Shown here: piece by piece, positions 52,103 through 59,337 of the stretch
Layout: each line of letters opens with the position of its first letter
Numbering within the stretch: the stretch's first letter is position 1
Source: Myxococcota bacterium
GTDB taxonomy: Bacteria; Myxococcota_A; Polyangia; Polyangiales; Houyiibacteriaceae
DNA: 64,000 nucleotides
Reading direction: 5' to 3'
Assembly: GCA_028284955.1 (NCBI GenBank)
Contig: JANQQS010000009.1
Location: 1 to 64,000 of the forward strand
Notes under the pieces: generated by a model
What the model was told of the DNA's origin: nothing
The model's input: the letters and a program-made list of their open reading frames with translations, nothing else
The model's database searches: none
Translations under genes and position numbers: made by a program

Positions 52103-53503
52103 ATGCGCAGTACAAAGACCGTACACCCGCGCGTTCGCGGTGGGTTCCTCATGCTTCCGCTGGGCGCGCTGATGGCCTGTTCGGCGTCTGCTGCAGAGTC
52201 TGGTGAATACGCACCCAAAGCGTTTGGCGAAGTGCCAGTGAACAGCGCGCAGCTTCAGGTGTTTGGCGGATCGGTTTCGGAGGACGACAACCAAGAAGGC
52301 CTGGTCCATCCAGAGCCTTTGGTGGTGGTCAACGCGACGAACCCGCGCGTGGTCGAGGGCGGTTTTGAGTACACCTACCGCGAATCAGGCGATGTCGACC
52401 ACGACTTCTTTAAGCCTCAAACCGACGGTAGAGCGCTCCTCGAACACGGCAAAGCAGTCCTGCGCTATTTGCTCGAGACGCGCGGTACCACTGGATGGTG
52501 CGGCACGGGCGAGTATCCGAACTCCGTATATCATTCGAAAGCGCCGAGGGACTTTGCACCAAACCACATTCGCATTTGGCTCAACCCACAAAATGAGACG
52601 CGAATCAATACCTACCAGCACGCTCTGGCGTTCACCTCTTCAAAGCCTGGTTCCGCGAGCGGGGATGCGTCGGGGCACAGCCACGAGGAACATAAACACG
52701 AGGAACACGATTCCGAATCGTCCGGCTCTTTTCATGATCACTCGCATGGTGACGACACGTTTTGGGTGGCGCCGCCGACGCTGCACGAAGTGCTCGCCAA
52801 TACTGGCCACATGATATTCAACTGCGCGGGCGTCGCCCACGCCTCCATAAAAAGCGATCCAATACGGCCGATGAAAGAAGCCTTGGCTGATTTGATGGTG
52901 CTGCTCAGCCCGCTTACTAGCGATTGGATGCTCGTCAAAGACCGCGCGAGCTACGCCATTCAAGAGGGCGACGAGCCCAAGGTGCGGCCGCTGCGCAATG
53001 TAGCCGATCCGAGCGATGTCGAAACAAACCAATTCCCCGTCAAACCGTCGATGCGCCAGTACGCGACAACTTCGGCCGACCGCGCGCGGGCCACGATCTT
53101 CACCCACGCATTCTACGCCGCATGTCATCCCGATTCGCAGCTGACCGGCCGCGCAGCAGGGGAGCAATCATGCGACCCGAATTTCAAAGCGAAGCTCAAC
53201 GAGTTGCTTTGGACCCTCGTCCGCCATCCGCCGTCGGTGCTTACCCAACATACGAATCAATCCGCGACAATTACGCCCAGCTTCGGGTTTAATGAAACAC
53301 CCGCCCAACTCGAGCAAAAGGCGCGAGTACTCTACGAAGGCCTCGCCAGCGAGCTGGTGCGCCGCGCGCAGTGTTTCGCGGAACGTCAGGATCACGGGTT
53401 TTTGCGCAACGATGTGCAGCGTCTGAAAGCGGGGTTTCAACGCGTCGACCTGGCTATTTCGGAACCGGAGGATTCTGCATGCGAGGTTCGTGCTGACTTC
53501 TAG
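52103..53503 (+). CDS. His-rich predicted lipoprotein, 466 aa
   Basis: ATG 52103 is preceded by GGGGAGG (52089-52095), a strong ribosome-binding site. A signal peptide ends near LGALMACSAS (lipobox-like). The mature protein has a His/Glu/Asp cluster at about residues 190-220 (HSHEEHKHEEHDSESS and FHDHSHGDD), a plausible zinc, copper or nickel site. Four or more Cys lie outside it (TGWCGTGEYPNS, AACHPDSQ). I do not recognise the family. The upstream 248 bp show no other gene. Confidence 0.8.
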   Translation: MRSTKTVHPRVRGGFLMLPLGALMACSASAAESGEYAPKAFGEVPVNSAQLQVFGGSVSEDDNQEGLVHPEPLVVVNATNPRVVEGGFEYTYRESGDVDHDFFKPQTDGRALLEHGKAVLRYLLETRGTTGWCGTGEYPNSVYHSKAPRDFAPNHIRIWLNPQNETRINTYQHALAFTSSKPGSASGDASGHSHEEHKHEEHDSESSGSFHDHSHGDDTFWVAPPTLHEVLANTGHMIFNCAGVAHASIKSDPIRPMKEALADLMVLLSPLTSDWMLVKDRASYAIQEGDEPKVRPLRNVADPSDVETNQFPVKPSMRQYATTSADRARATIFTHAFYAACHPDSQLTGRAAGEQSCDPNFKAKLNELLWTLVRHPPSVLTQHTNQSATITPSFGFNETPAQLEQKARVLYEGLASELVRRAQCFAERQDHGFLRNDVQRLKAGFQRVDLAISEPEDSACEVRADF

Positions 53504-53704
53504 TTCTATCGTTTATGCCAAAATAGCGCTATACATGCTAAAAATACGTGTTCTGTGCGTTGTTCGCGACCTCGAAGGGTTGCTGCGACGCTCTCGGGAC
53601 CACGTCATCTGGAACGAGCCGTTGCAAGTGCATCGTTTCAGTGGCACGAAACCTTGCGCGTTTGATGATACGCGTTGATACGCGGGCGGGCGCGAGAGGT
53701 AGAG

Positions 53705-54910
53705 ATGACTAGATGGATCGCTTGGACAGTGTGCGTTGTCGCGGCAGTAGCTTGGGCCTGCGGCGGCGACAAGAAGAACACGATGTGCACCAACACCTGC
53801 ACCACGCCAAGCAATCGCATCTGCGAAGACGGCGGGAATATGACCACCCACGGGGGCATGGCAAACTCGATCTCCGCGGCGTGTCAGCTCGGCACCGATT
53901 GCAACGATTGCGGAACCCGCACGATACCTACCGCCGCCACCGGGCTGTGCACGGAAACGTGCCTCACTCCTCGCAATGGCAGCTGTGACGACGGCGGCAC
54001 GATCGCTGCGAACGGCGGCACGTTGAACGCGACGGGGGCTACCTGCCAACTCGGAACCGATTGCACCGACTGCGGCATGCGCAATAGCCCCACCGCGGCA
54101 ACGGGCATGTGCTTGAACACCTGCACGACGCGAAGCAATGGTTTCTGCGACGACGGGGGAACGATTGCCGCGAACGGCGGCACGTTGGACGCGACGGGTG
54201 CCACCTGCCAACTCGGCACGGATTGCGCGGACTGCGGCATGCGCAACAGCCCCACCACAGCAACGGGCATGTGCTTGAACACCTGTACGACGCGAAGCAA
54301 TGGTTTCTGCGATGACGGGGGAACGATTGCCGCGAACGGCGGCACGTTGGACGCGACGGGTGCCACCTGCCAACTCGGCACGGATTGCGCGGACTGCGGC
54401 ATGCGCACGACGGGCACGACGGGCGCGACAGGCGGCACCACCGACCCCGCCAGCAAATGCGAAAATACTTGCAACACGAGCGGCAACACCGTCTGCGAAG
54501 ACGGCGGCACAAACTCCATCCGCAGCACCTGTGAGATCGGCACCGACTGCACCGACTGCGGTACGCGCACGACCACCGACGTCGCGACACGCTTTTGCAC
54601 CGACGCGTGCACCTCGTCCGCCAATGGCGTCTGCGAAGACGGTGGAAACCCGGCCACCCACGGCGGCAATCCTTCGACCGGGGACAGCTGCAAACTCGGA
54701 AGTGATTGCTCCGACTGCAGCTCCCGCATGGTCACCGGCGGCTCGCAAACCCAGAACCCCGATCAAAACCAGCTGTGCTCAGAAGAGTGTCGCTGGTCGA
54801 ACGACAAAGCGTGTGACGACGGCGGCCCCGGCGCCACCATGTCGATCTGCGAACTAGGCACAGACTGCCTCGATTGCGGACCAAGGCCACGCCCCACCAC
54901 GACCAACTAG
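53705..54910 (+). CDS. Secreted Cys-rich repeat protein, seven repeats
   Basis: A 401-aa protein. A signal peptide (WIAWTVCVVAAVAWACGG) ends in a possible lipobox. The rest is seven tandem modules of pattern C-x3-C-x4-8-N-x3-C-[DE]-DGG ... C-xLG[TS]DCxDC. Repeats 3 and 4 are nearly identical at DNA level (54-residue period), the others diverged. Such DGG...LGTDCxDC modules occur in secreted and surface proteins of several deltaproteobacteria. No enzyme motif. The long opposite-strand frame over this gene is a by-product of its repeats. Confidence 0.9.
   Translation: MTRWIAWTVCVVAAVAWACGGDKKNTMCTNTCTTPSNRICEDGGNMTTHGGMANSISAACQLGTDCNDCGTRTIPTAATGLCTETCLTPRNGSCDDGGTIAANGGTLNATGATCQLGTDCTDCGMRNSPTAATGMCLNTCTTRSNGFCDDGGTIAANGGTLDATGATCQLGTDCADCGMRNSPTTATGMCLNTCTTRSNGFCDDGGTIAANGGTLDATGATCQLGTDCADCGMRTTGTTGATGGTTDPASKCENTCNTSGNTVCEDGGTNSIRSTCEIGTDCTDCGTRTTTDVATRFCTDACTSSANGVCEDGGNPATHGGNPSTGDSCKLGSDCSDCSSRMVTGGSQTQNPDQNQLCSEECRWSNDKACDDGGPGATMSICELGTDCLDCGPRPRPTTTN
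54075..54398 (+). repeat. Two near-identical 162-bp units in the Cys-rich gene
   Basis: Units 54075-54236 and 54237-54398 differ at only a few bases and encode consecutive 54-residue modules. This points to recent unequal crossing-over or gene conversion, while flanking modules have diverged. Confidence 0.92.
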
Positions 54911-54917
54911 TTGTAGG

Positions 54918-55095
54918 CTAGAGCAGACGCAGTATCTGAATCCGAGGCCGACGCAGATACCGACGCAGAATCAGAATTCGATTCGGGATCAGGAACGGCG
55001 TCAGTGCCCGGATCGGGATCAGGATGGGGTTCAGCGTCGGTGCCGGGATCGGTTTTCGTGTCGGCATCTGGTTCAGCGTCGAGATTGATTTCGAG
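54918..55095. repeat. Low-complexity tract, Asp-Pro-rich on the minus strand
   Basis: Same composition as 42330-42460. The minus strand in one frame reads a tail such as PHPDPDPGTDAVPDPE ending in SDSDTASALAYN and a stop, preceded by an in-frame stop, so no intact gene remains. Also contains repeated GACGCAG hexamer-like units. Nothing else is seen from 55096 to 55208. Confidence 0.55.
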
Positions 55096-55208
55096 TCAAT
55101 GAGTTCGAGCTGCCCCGACAACCACGTGATTGTGCCTAGATGGTGACGTGGCTACCGCAACAAAGGTCTGCTTCACGCTCTCGCCGCGTGTCCTCAAGTA
55201 GCATCCCA

Positions 55209-55401
55209 TAGAGCAGTGGAATTTTGGTCTGAGCGCGAGCGGCCGCTTTTCCCGGGGGCGATGTCGCCCCCGCCCCATCGAATACATCCGATGGGGCCCC
55301 CACCCCCTACTGGACAGCGAACGACTGAGGAAGGCTTCGAGCCTTTCGCGGGGAGAGAGCGAGGAGGAAAGCCGCGCTCAGGCCAAAAGGCCAATGCTCT
55401 A
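55209..55401. repeat. 193-bp palindromic repeat element, copy C
   Basis: TAGAGCAGTGG at 55209 and CCAATGCTCTA (one mismatch) ending at 55401, with inner arms GGTCTGAGCGCG and CGCGCTCAGGCC. The longer interior holds three more hairpins: GGGGGCGA-tg-TCGCCCCC, CCCCATCG...CGATGGGG and AAGGCT-tcg-AGCCTT. The right end is 1 bp from the TAA stop of the SDR gene. Confidence 0.87.
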
Positions 55402-55402
55402 C

Positions 55403-56188
55403 TTAGAGTTGGCTCATGCCGCCGTCAGCCACCAACTCCGTGCCGAGCACGTAGGCCGAATCGTCCGACGCCAGGAATAGCGCGGCTTTTGCGATTTCGT
55501 CGGAGGTGCCGAAGCGCTGCATGGGCACCTTGCTGAGAATCTGCTGCGCCGTTTCTTCAAGTGCTTCTTTCGACAGTCCCATCTTGTTGAAGATCGGAGT
55601 TTCGATAGGGCCCGGGCTGATGGCGTTGACGCGAATTTTGCGTTCTGCAAGCTCGGCGGAAGCGACCCGAGCGAGCGAGCGAAGCGCGGCTTTGGTGGGT
55701 GCGTAGACGCTGAGGCCGGCCATGCCCATCACGTTGCTGCATGACGTCGTCAGCACCACCGATGCGCCTTCACGCAAGAGCGGCAAGGCTTTTTGCAGAG
55801 TGAAGAAGGCGCCTTTGAAGTTGACGTTCATCGTTTGGTCAAACGTGGTTTCATCGATCGTATCGATGGGCGCGAACTTGCCGATGCCGGCGTTGATAAA
55901 GAGCACGTCCACGCCGCCGAACTTGGTTTTGATTTGGGCAAAGAGGTTGTCGATGTCGGACAGTTTGCTCGCGTCAGATTTGACGACCAACGCGTCGCTG
56001 CCGAGTTCCGCGCGCGCTTGAGCCAGCGTTTGCTCGTTGCGCCCGGTCACCACCACTTGGGCCCCCTCCGAAAGGAAGCGTTTTGCGGTAGCAAACCCGA
56101 TTCCGGTTGTGCCTCCAGTGATCACGGCTGTTTTCCCGGACAGTTTTCCTTGCGATGATGCATTTTGCGACGTGCTCTGTTCCGACAT
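55403..56188 (-). CDS. Short-chain dehydrogenase/reductase (SDR)
   Basis: A 261-aa NAD(P)-dependent oxidoreductase. The cofactor motif is TGGTTGIG (in VITGGTTGIGFATAKRF), with NAG (FINAGIGKFAP) and catalytic Tyr/Lys in YAPTK; a Ser is in TTSCSN. The PG motif ISPGPIETPIF and C-terminal LGTELVADGGMSQL are typical of classical SDRs. The substrate cannot be read from sequence. Single gene, divergent from the helicase across 130 bp. Confidence 0.95.
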   Translation of the reverse strand: MSEQSTSQNASSQGKLSGKTAVITGGTTGIGFATAKRFLSEGAQVVVTGRNEQTLAQARAELGSDALVVKSDASKLSDIDNLFAQIKTKFGGVDVLFINAGIGKFAPIDTIDETTFDQTMNVNFKGAFFTLQKALPLLREGASVVLTTSCSNVMGMAGLSVYAPTKAALRSLARVASAELAERKIRVNAISPGPIETPIFNKMGLSKEALEETAQQILSKVPMQRFGTSDEIAKAALFLASDDSAYVLGTELVADGGMSQL

Positions 56189-56318
56189 TGTGTCCTCCGC
56201 TCGGTTGTTCGATGTTGGTTCGTGCGCGCCGTTTCTGCGTTACGCGGTTTTTTGTGCGGCATGATTTTTTACGCAGTGCTCTTGACCCGCGCGCCATGCG
56301 GGCTACGCCGCGGTCGCC

Positions 56319-58361
56319 TTGAACGCTTCGCGACAGCGATTGAATCCTAAGCAGCGATTGAACTCGGAACAGAGACGAGCGGTGGACCACGCGCAAGGAC
56401 CACTGCTCGTTCTGGCCGGCGCTGGCAGCGGAAAAACGCGTGTGATCACGCATCGCATCGCGCGCTTGCTCCGTCGCGGAGTAAGGCCCGAATCGGTCCT
56501 CGCAGTGAGCTTTACCAACAAAGCATCGGCCGAGATGGCCGAACGAATGAAGCGATTGGTGGGCTCCGATGGCAACAAACTTTGGCTTTCCACCTTTCAC
56601 AGCTTCGGCGTGCGTTTTCTCGGGGAAGAAACCAAAGCACTGGGGTTTGGTGGGCGATTCGTGGTGTTCGACCAGGGCGATAGTTTGGCTGTGGTTCGCG
56701 ATTTGCTTCGGCAAGAGCGGCCAGGAGAACGCAAACTCGATGCGATGGCCATTCTCACGAGGATTTCTCTATGGAAGAATGCGATGCAAGCGCCGCACGA
56801 GGTGCGCACGGGTGATTTCGAATACGACACCGTCGCCCGCGAGCTCTATCCGCTCTACGAAGAAACGCTACAGCGCATGCACGCGGTGGATTTCGACGAC
56901 CTTGTGTGCGCCCCGGTGCGCATTTTGGGATCGCGCGACGACCTGAAGAAAAAGTGGCAATCGCGATTTCATCATCTACTGATCGACGAGTTTCAAGACA
57001 CCAATCGCGCGCAGCTCGCATTGGTGCGCCTGCTTTGCGGACCGCTTCGGAATATCTGCGTGGTCGGCGACGACGATCAATCGATCTACGGCTGGCGAGG
57101 GGCCGAAGTTGGCAACATTCTCGAGTTCGAGCGGCACTTCCCGGGCGCCGAGGTGATCAAACTAGAAGAAAACTATCGTTCCACAGATTCCATTGTGCAC
57201 GTGGCAAACGTGGTGATCGCGCAGTCGACGCATGGGCGTCACGAAAAGAAACTGCGCTCTGCACGGGGCGAAGGAGAGCGGGTGCGGGTATGTGCGGTGC
57301 CAGATTCGGCGGCCGAAGCGCGACTGGTGGTACGCGAACTGCGCGAGCTAGCCAAACGCCGCATCAAGTTTCGCGACATGGCGGTGCTCTATCGCTCCAA
57401 CTTGCAGGCGCGTATCCTCGAAGAGGAACTGCGAATTGGCGGCGTGCCCTATCGCATGCTCGGGGGCACTCAGTTCTACGACCGCAAAGAAATCAAGGAC
57501 CTCACTGCGTATTTACGCCTCGTTGCCTATCCCCGCGATGAGCTTTCGCTCCGTCGAATCATCAACACGCCTCCCCGCGGCATTGGCGCACAAACGGTGC
57601 AGAAGGTGGAGGCCCGCGCCATCCAGCGCGGCATCCCCTTCGCCGACGCGTGGAAACACGTGCGTGAAATCGACGGCGTGCCCGAAGCGGCGCGGCGCGC
57701 GAGCGAAACGTTCTTTGCCGCGTTGACCCGCGCTCGGCATGCCCTCCGCGAGCAAACCCCGCTCACCGAAGTGATCCAGGGACTGCTTCGAGACATTCAA
57801 TGGGACGACCACCTGCAGCGTCTTGATTCCGCCGAACGCCAGCGACGCCAAGAAAACGCCGACTATTTCTTACGTAGCGTGCAGCGATTTGAATCGCGTA
57901 GAGACGCGACCGGCGAAACCCTCGCGCAATTCCTCGCGCGTTTTGCGCTTCGTCAGGAGCAAGAGGAAGAAGAAGCCCAAAACCGAGTCACGCTTTCATC
58001 GCTTCATTCGGCGAAGGGGCTCGAGTTCTCGGTGGTGTTTCTTATTGGCTGCGTCGAAGGAGTTCTCCCCCACCGCCGGACCACCGACCCGAGCGTTACC
58101 GAAGCGGCGCCTACCGACGTCGAAGAAGAGCGCCGTTTGTTCTACGTGGGTGTCACCCGCGCGCGCGACCGCCTTTACCTGACCCGCGCCGAACGCCGAA
58201 CCCTTCGCGGTCGGGTGACTCCGCTCACCCCGAGTCGTTTTCTCGATGGCCTTCCCGAAGACGCTCACGAGGCGTACCAACACAAAGGCCAGCAGACCAT
58301 GGACACCGAAGAAGTTGCGTCTATGGCGGACCAGCTACTCGCTCAGCTGCGTCGAACCTGA
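56319..58361 (+). CDS. UvrD/Rep-family DNA helicase
   Basis: A 680-aa superfamily-1A helicase. Motifs: Q motif (NSEQRRAVDH), Walker A AGAGSGKTRVITHR, motif II DEFQDTNRAQL, motif III GDDDQSIYGWRGAE, motif IV-V region HSAKGLEFSVVFLIGC, motif VI EERRLFYVGVTRARDR. The length is nearer to Rep/PcrA, without a long C-terminal tail. It unwinds DNA 3' to 5' in repair and replication restart. No ATG lies close: TTG 56319, 56340 or 56358 could be the start; the N-terminal dozen residues are uncertain. Confidence 0.95.
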   Translation: MNASRQRLNPKQRLNSEQRRAVDHAQGPLLVLAGAGSGKTRVITHRIARLLRRGVRPESVLAVSFTNKASAEMAERMKRLVGSDGNKLWLSTFHSFGVRFLGEETKALGFGGRFVVFDQGDSLAVVRDLLRQERPGERKLDAMAILTRISLWKNAMQAPHEVRTGDFEYDTVARELYPLYEETLQRMHAVDFDDLVCAPVRILGSRDDLKKKWQSRFHHLLIDEFQDTNRAQLALVRLLCGPLRNICVVGDDDQSIYGWRGAEVGNILEFERHFPGAEVIKLEENYRSTDSIVHVANVVIAQSTHGRHEKKLRSARGEGERVRVCAVPDSAAEARLVVRELRELAKRRIKFRDMAVLYRSNLQARILEEELRIGGVPYRMLGGTQFYDRKEIKDLTAYLRLVAYPRDELSLRRIINTPPRGIGAQTVQKVEARAIQRGIPFADAWKHVREIDGVPEAARRASETFFAALTRARHALREQTPLTEVIQGLLRDIQWDDHLQRLDSAERQRRQENADYFLRSVQRFESRRDATGETLAQFLARFALRQEQEEEEAQNRVTLSSLHSAKGLEFSVVFLIGCVEGVLPHRRTTDPSVTEAAPTDVEEERRLFYVGVTRARDRLYLTRAERRTLRGRVTPLTPSRFLDGLPEDAHEAYQHKGQQTMDTEEVASMADQLLAQLRRT

Positions 58362-58924
58362 GGCCGAACTACAGACGGAACCCGCGGGAAGCTTTGTTCG
58401 ACGATCGCAAAGCACTCTTTCGCGCCGTCGGTGATGATGTTCGCGTCAGAGTTGTTGAATCGCGCCTCCCGCAGCTCCTTCGCGAGCTCGGACCAACGCT
58501 CACCTTGGAGGGGCGGCTCGAGATACCGCATGGGTGCGCTCGGCAGCTGGCCGCGAAAAATCTTCCGTAGAGTCCGAGCACCCATACTTGAGCCCACCAA
58601 ACAATATGCGTAGCCGACCGCCGCGAGCTCCGAAATCGTTTCGCTTCGGGGCTGGTCTTCGAGACGTTGCATGGCGCGCAAATCCGCCACCAGATCGCCT
58701 GAACGGGGCACGACCTGAGACAGAATTCGTCCCACCAGAGGTGCCTTGGCGCGCGTCATCGTCGTCTCGAGCCGTTGCCAAGGAATCGAAAACGCGCTTA
58801 GGAACAACGCGTACGATTCTTGGTCGATGCTTCCTTCAAGAATGCCCGTGATAAATGGGTGTTCGTGAAGGCGTTGATGTTGGTCGCGAGTCGCCGAGCG
58901 AAGGCGCGACAGCAGGTCGCTCAT
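58343..58924 (-). CDS. bphO: Biliverdin-producing heme oxygenase
   Basis: A 193-aa heme oxygenase that opens heme to biliverdin, carbon monoxide and iron. The N-terminus LLSRLRSATRDQHQRLHEHP holds the proximal His region; SSMGARTL with AYCLVGSSMG matches the distal-helix Gly motif of the family. It is encoded last in the phytochrome operon and overlaps the regulator by four bases (ATGA), so chromophore supply is coupled to photoreceptor synthesis. ATG 58924 is chosen over 58951 for that overlap. Its 3' end overlaps the convergent helicase by 19 bp. Confidence 0.9.
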   Translation of the reverse strand: MSDLLSRLRSATRDQHQRLHEHPFITGILEGSIDQESYALFLSAFSIPWQRLETTMTRAKAPLVGRILSQVVPRSGDLVADLRAMQRLEDQPRSETISELAAVGYAYCLVGSSMGARTLRKIFRGQLPSAPMRYLEPPLQGERWSELAKELREARFNNSDANIITDGAKECFAIVEQSFPRVPSVVRPQVRRS

Positions 58925-59337
58925 CGACCAGCCCTCGGTAAGTGCGCCCATTGAAACCAGTATTCGGAGACAACGCGGGCAAATCTGCGAAATCCGTCCA
59001 AGTTCGAAGGCTTCTCGAGGTACGAGTTGGCGCCGAGGTGGTAGGCGTTTCGAATGTCTTTAGGGTTTGCTGACGATGTGATCACGACTACGGGGATATG
59101 GATGTAGCCGCGGTTGCTTCGCTCGCGAAGAAAATGTTCGCCGCCGCCTCCGGGCATATTCAGATCGAGAAAAATCAACGAAGGCTCTTGGTCACCCAGC
59201 GCTCCGAGGGCGTCTTCTGCGGCGAAGAAACTGCGAATATTCGCCGTCTCGATAAAGCCGTCGAACGCGATGCGGAGAAGCGATTGGTCGGCCTCCGAAT
59301 CGTCTACGATCCAAATTGAATGAGCATATTCGACCAT
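58921..59337 (-). CDS. Single-domain response regulator of the phytochrome pathway
   Basis: A 138-aa receiver-only protein: acidic pocket IWIVDDSEAD, phospho-Asp in LIFLDLNMPGG, Thr/Ser in VVVITSSANP and Lys in SYLEKPSN. This resembles the Rcp1/BphRR type that accompanies bacterial phytochrome kinases. The ATG at 59337 overlaps the photoreceptor stop (TGATG) and the stop overlaps bphO, so all three genes are translationally coupled. With no output domain, the phosphate is probably relayed or used by interaction. Confidence 0.93.
   Translation of the reverse strand: MVEYAHSIWIVDDSEADQSLLRIAFDGFIETANIRSFFAAEDALGALGDQEPSLIFLDLNMPGGGGEHFLRERSNRGYIHIPVVVITSSANPKDIRNAYHLGANSYLEKPSNLDGFRRFARVVSEYWFQWAHLPRAGR

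Noticed and set aside
54075-54398. CRISPR-like regular repeats
   Set aside because: The units are 162 bp, directly adjoining and in frame in a coding sequence; there are no spacers.
53513-54766. A 417-codon open frame on the minus strand, Ala/Arg/Val-rich with repeats
   Set aside because: It is the mirror of the Cys-rich repeat gene on the plus strand, which has a signal peptide, ribosome-binding region and a coherent Cys pattern. The opposite frame is open only because of GC-rich periodic sequence.
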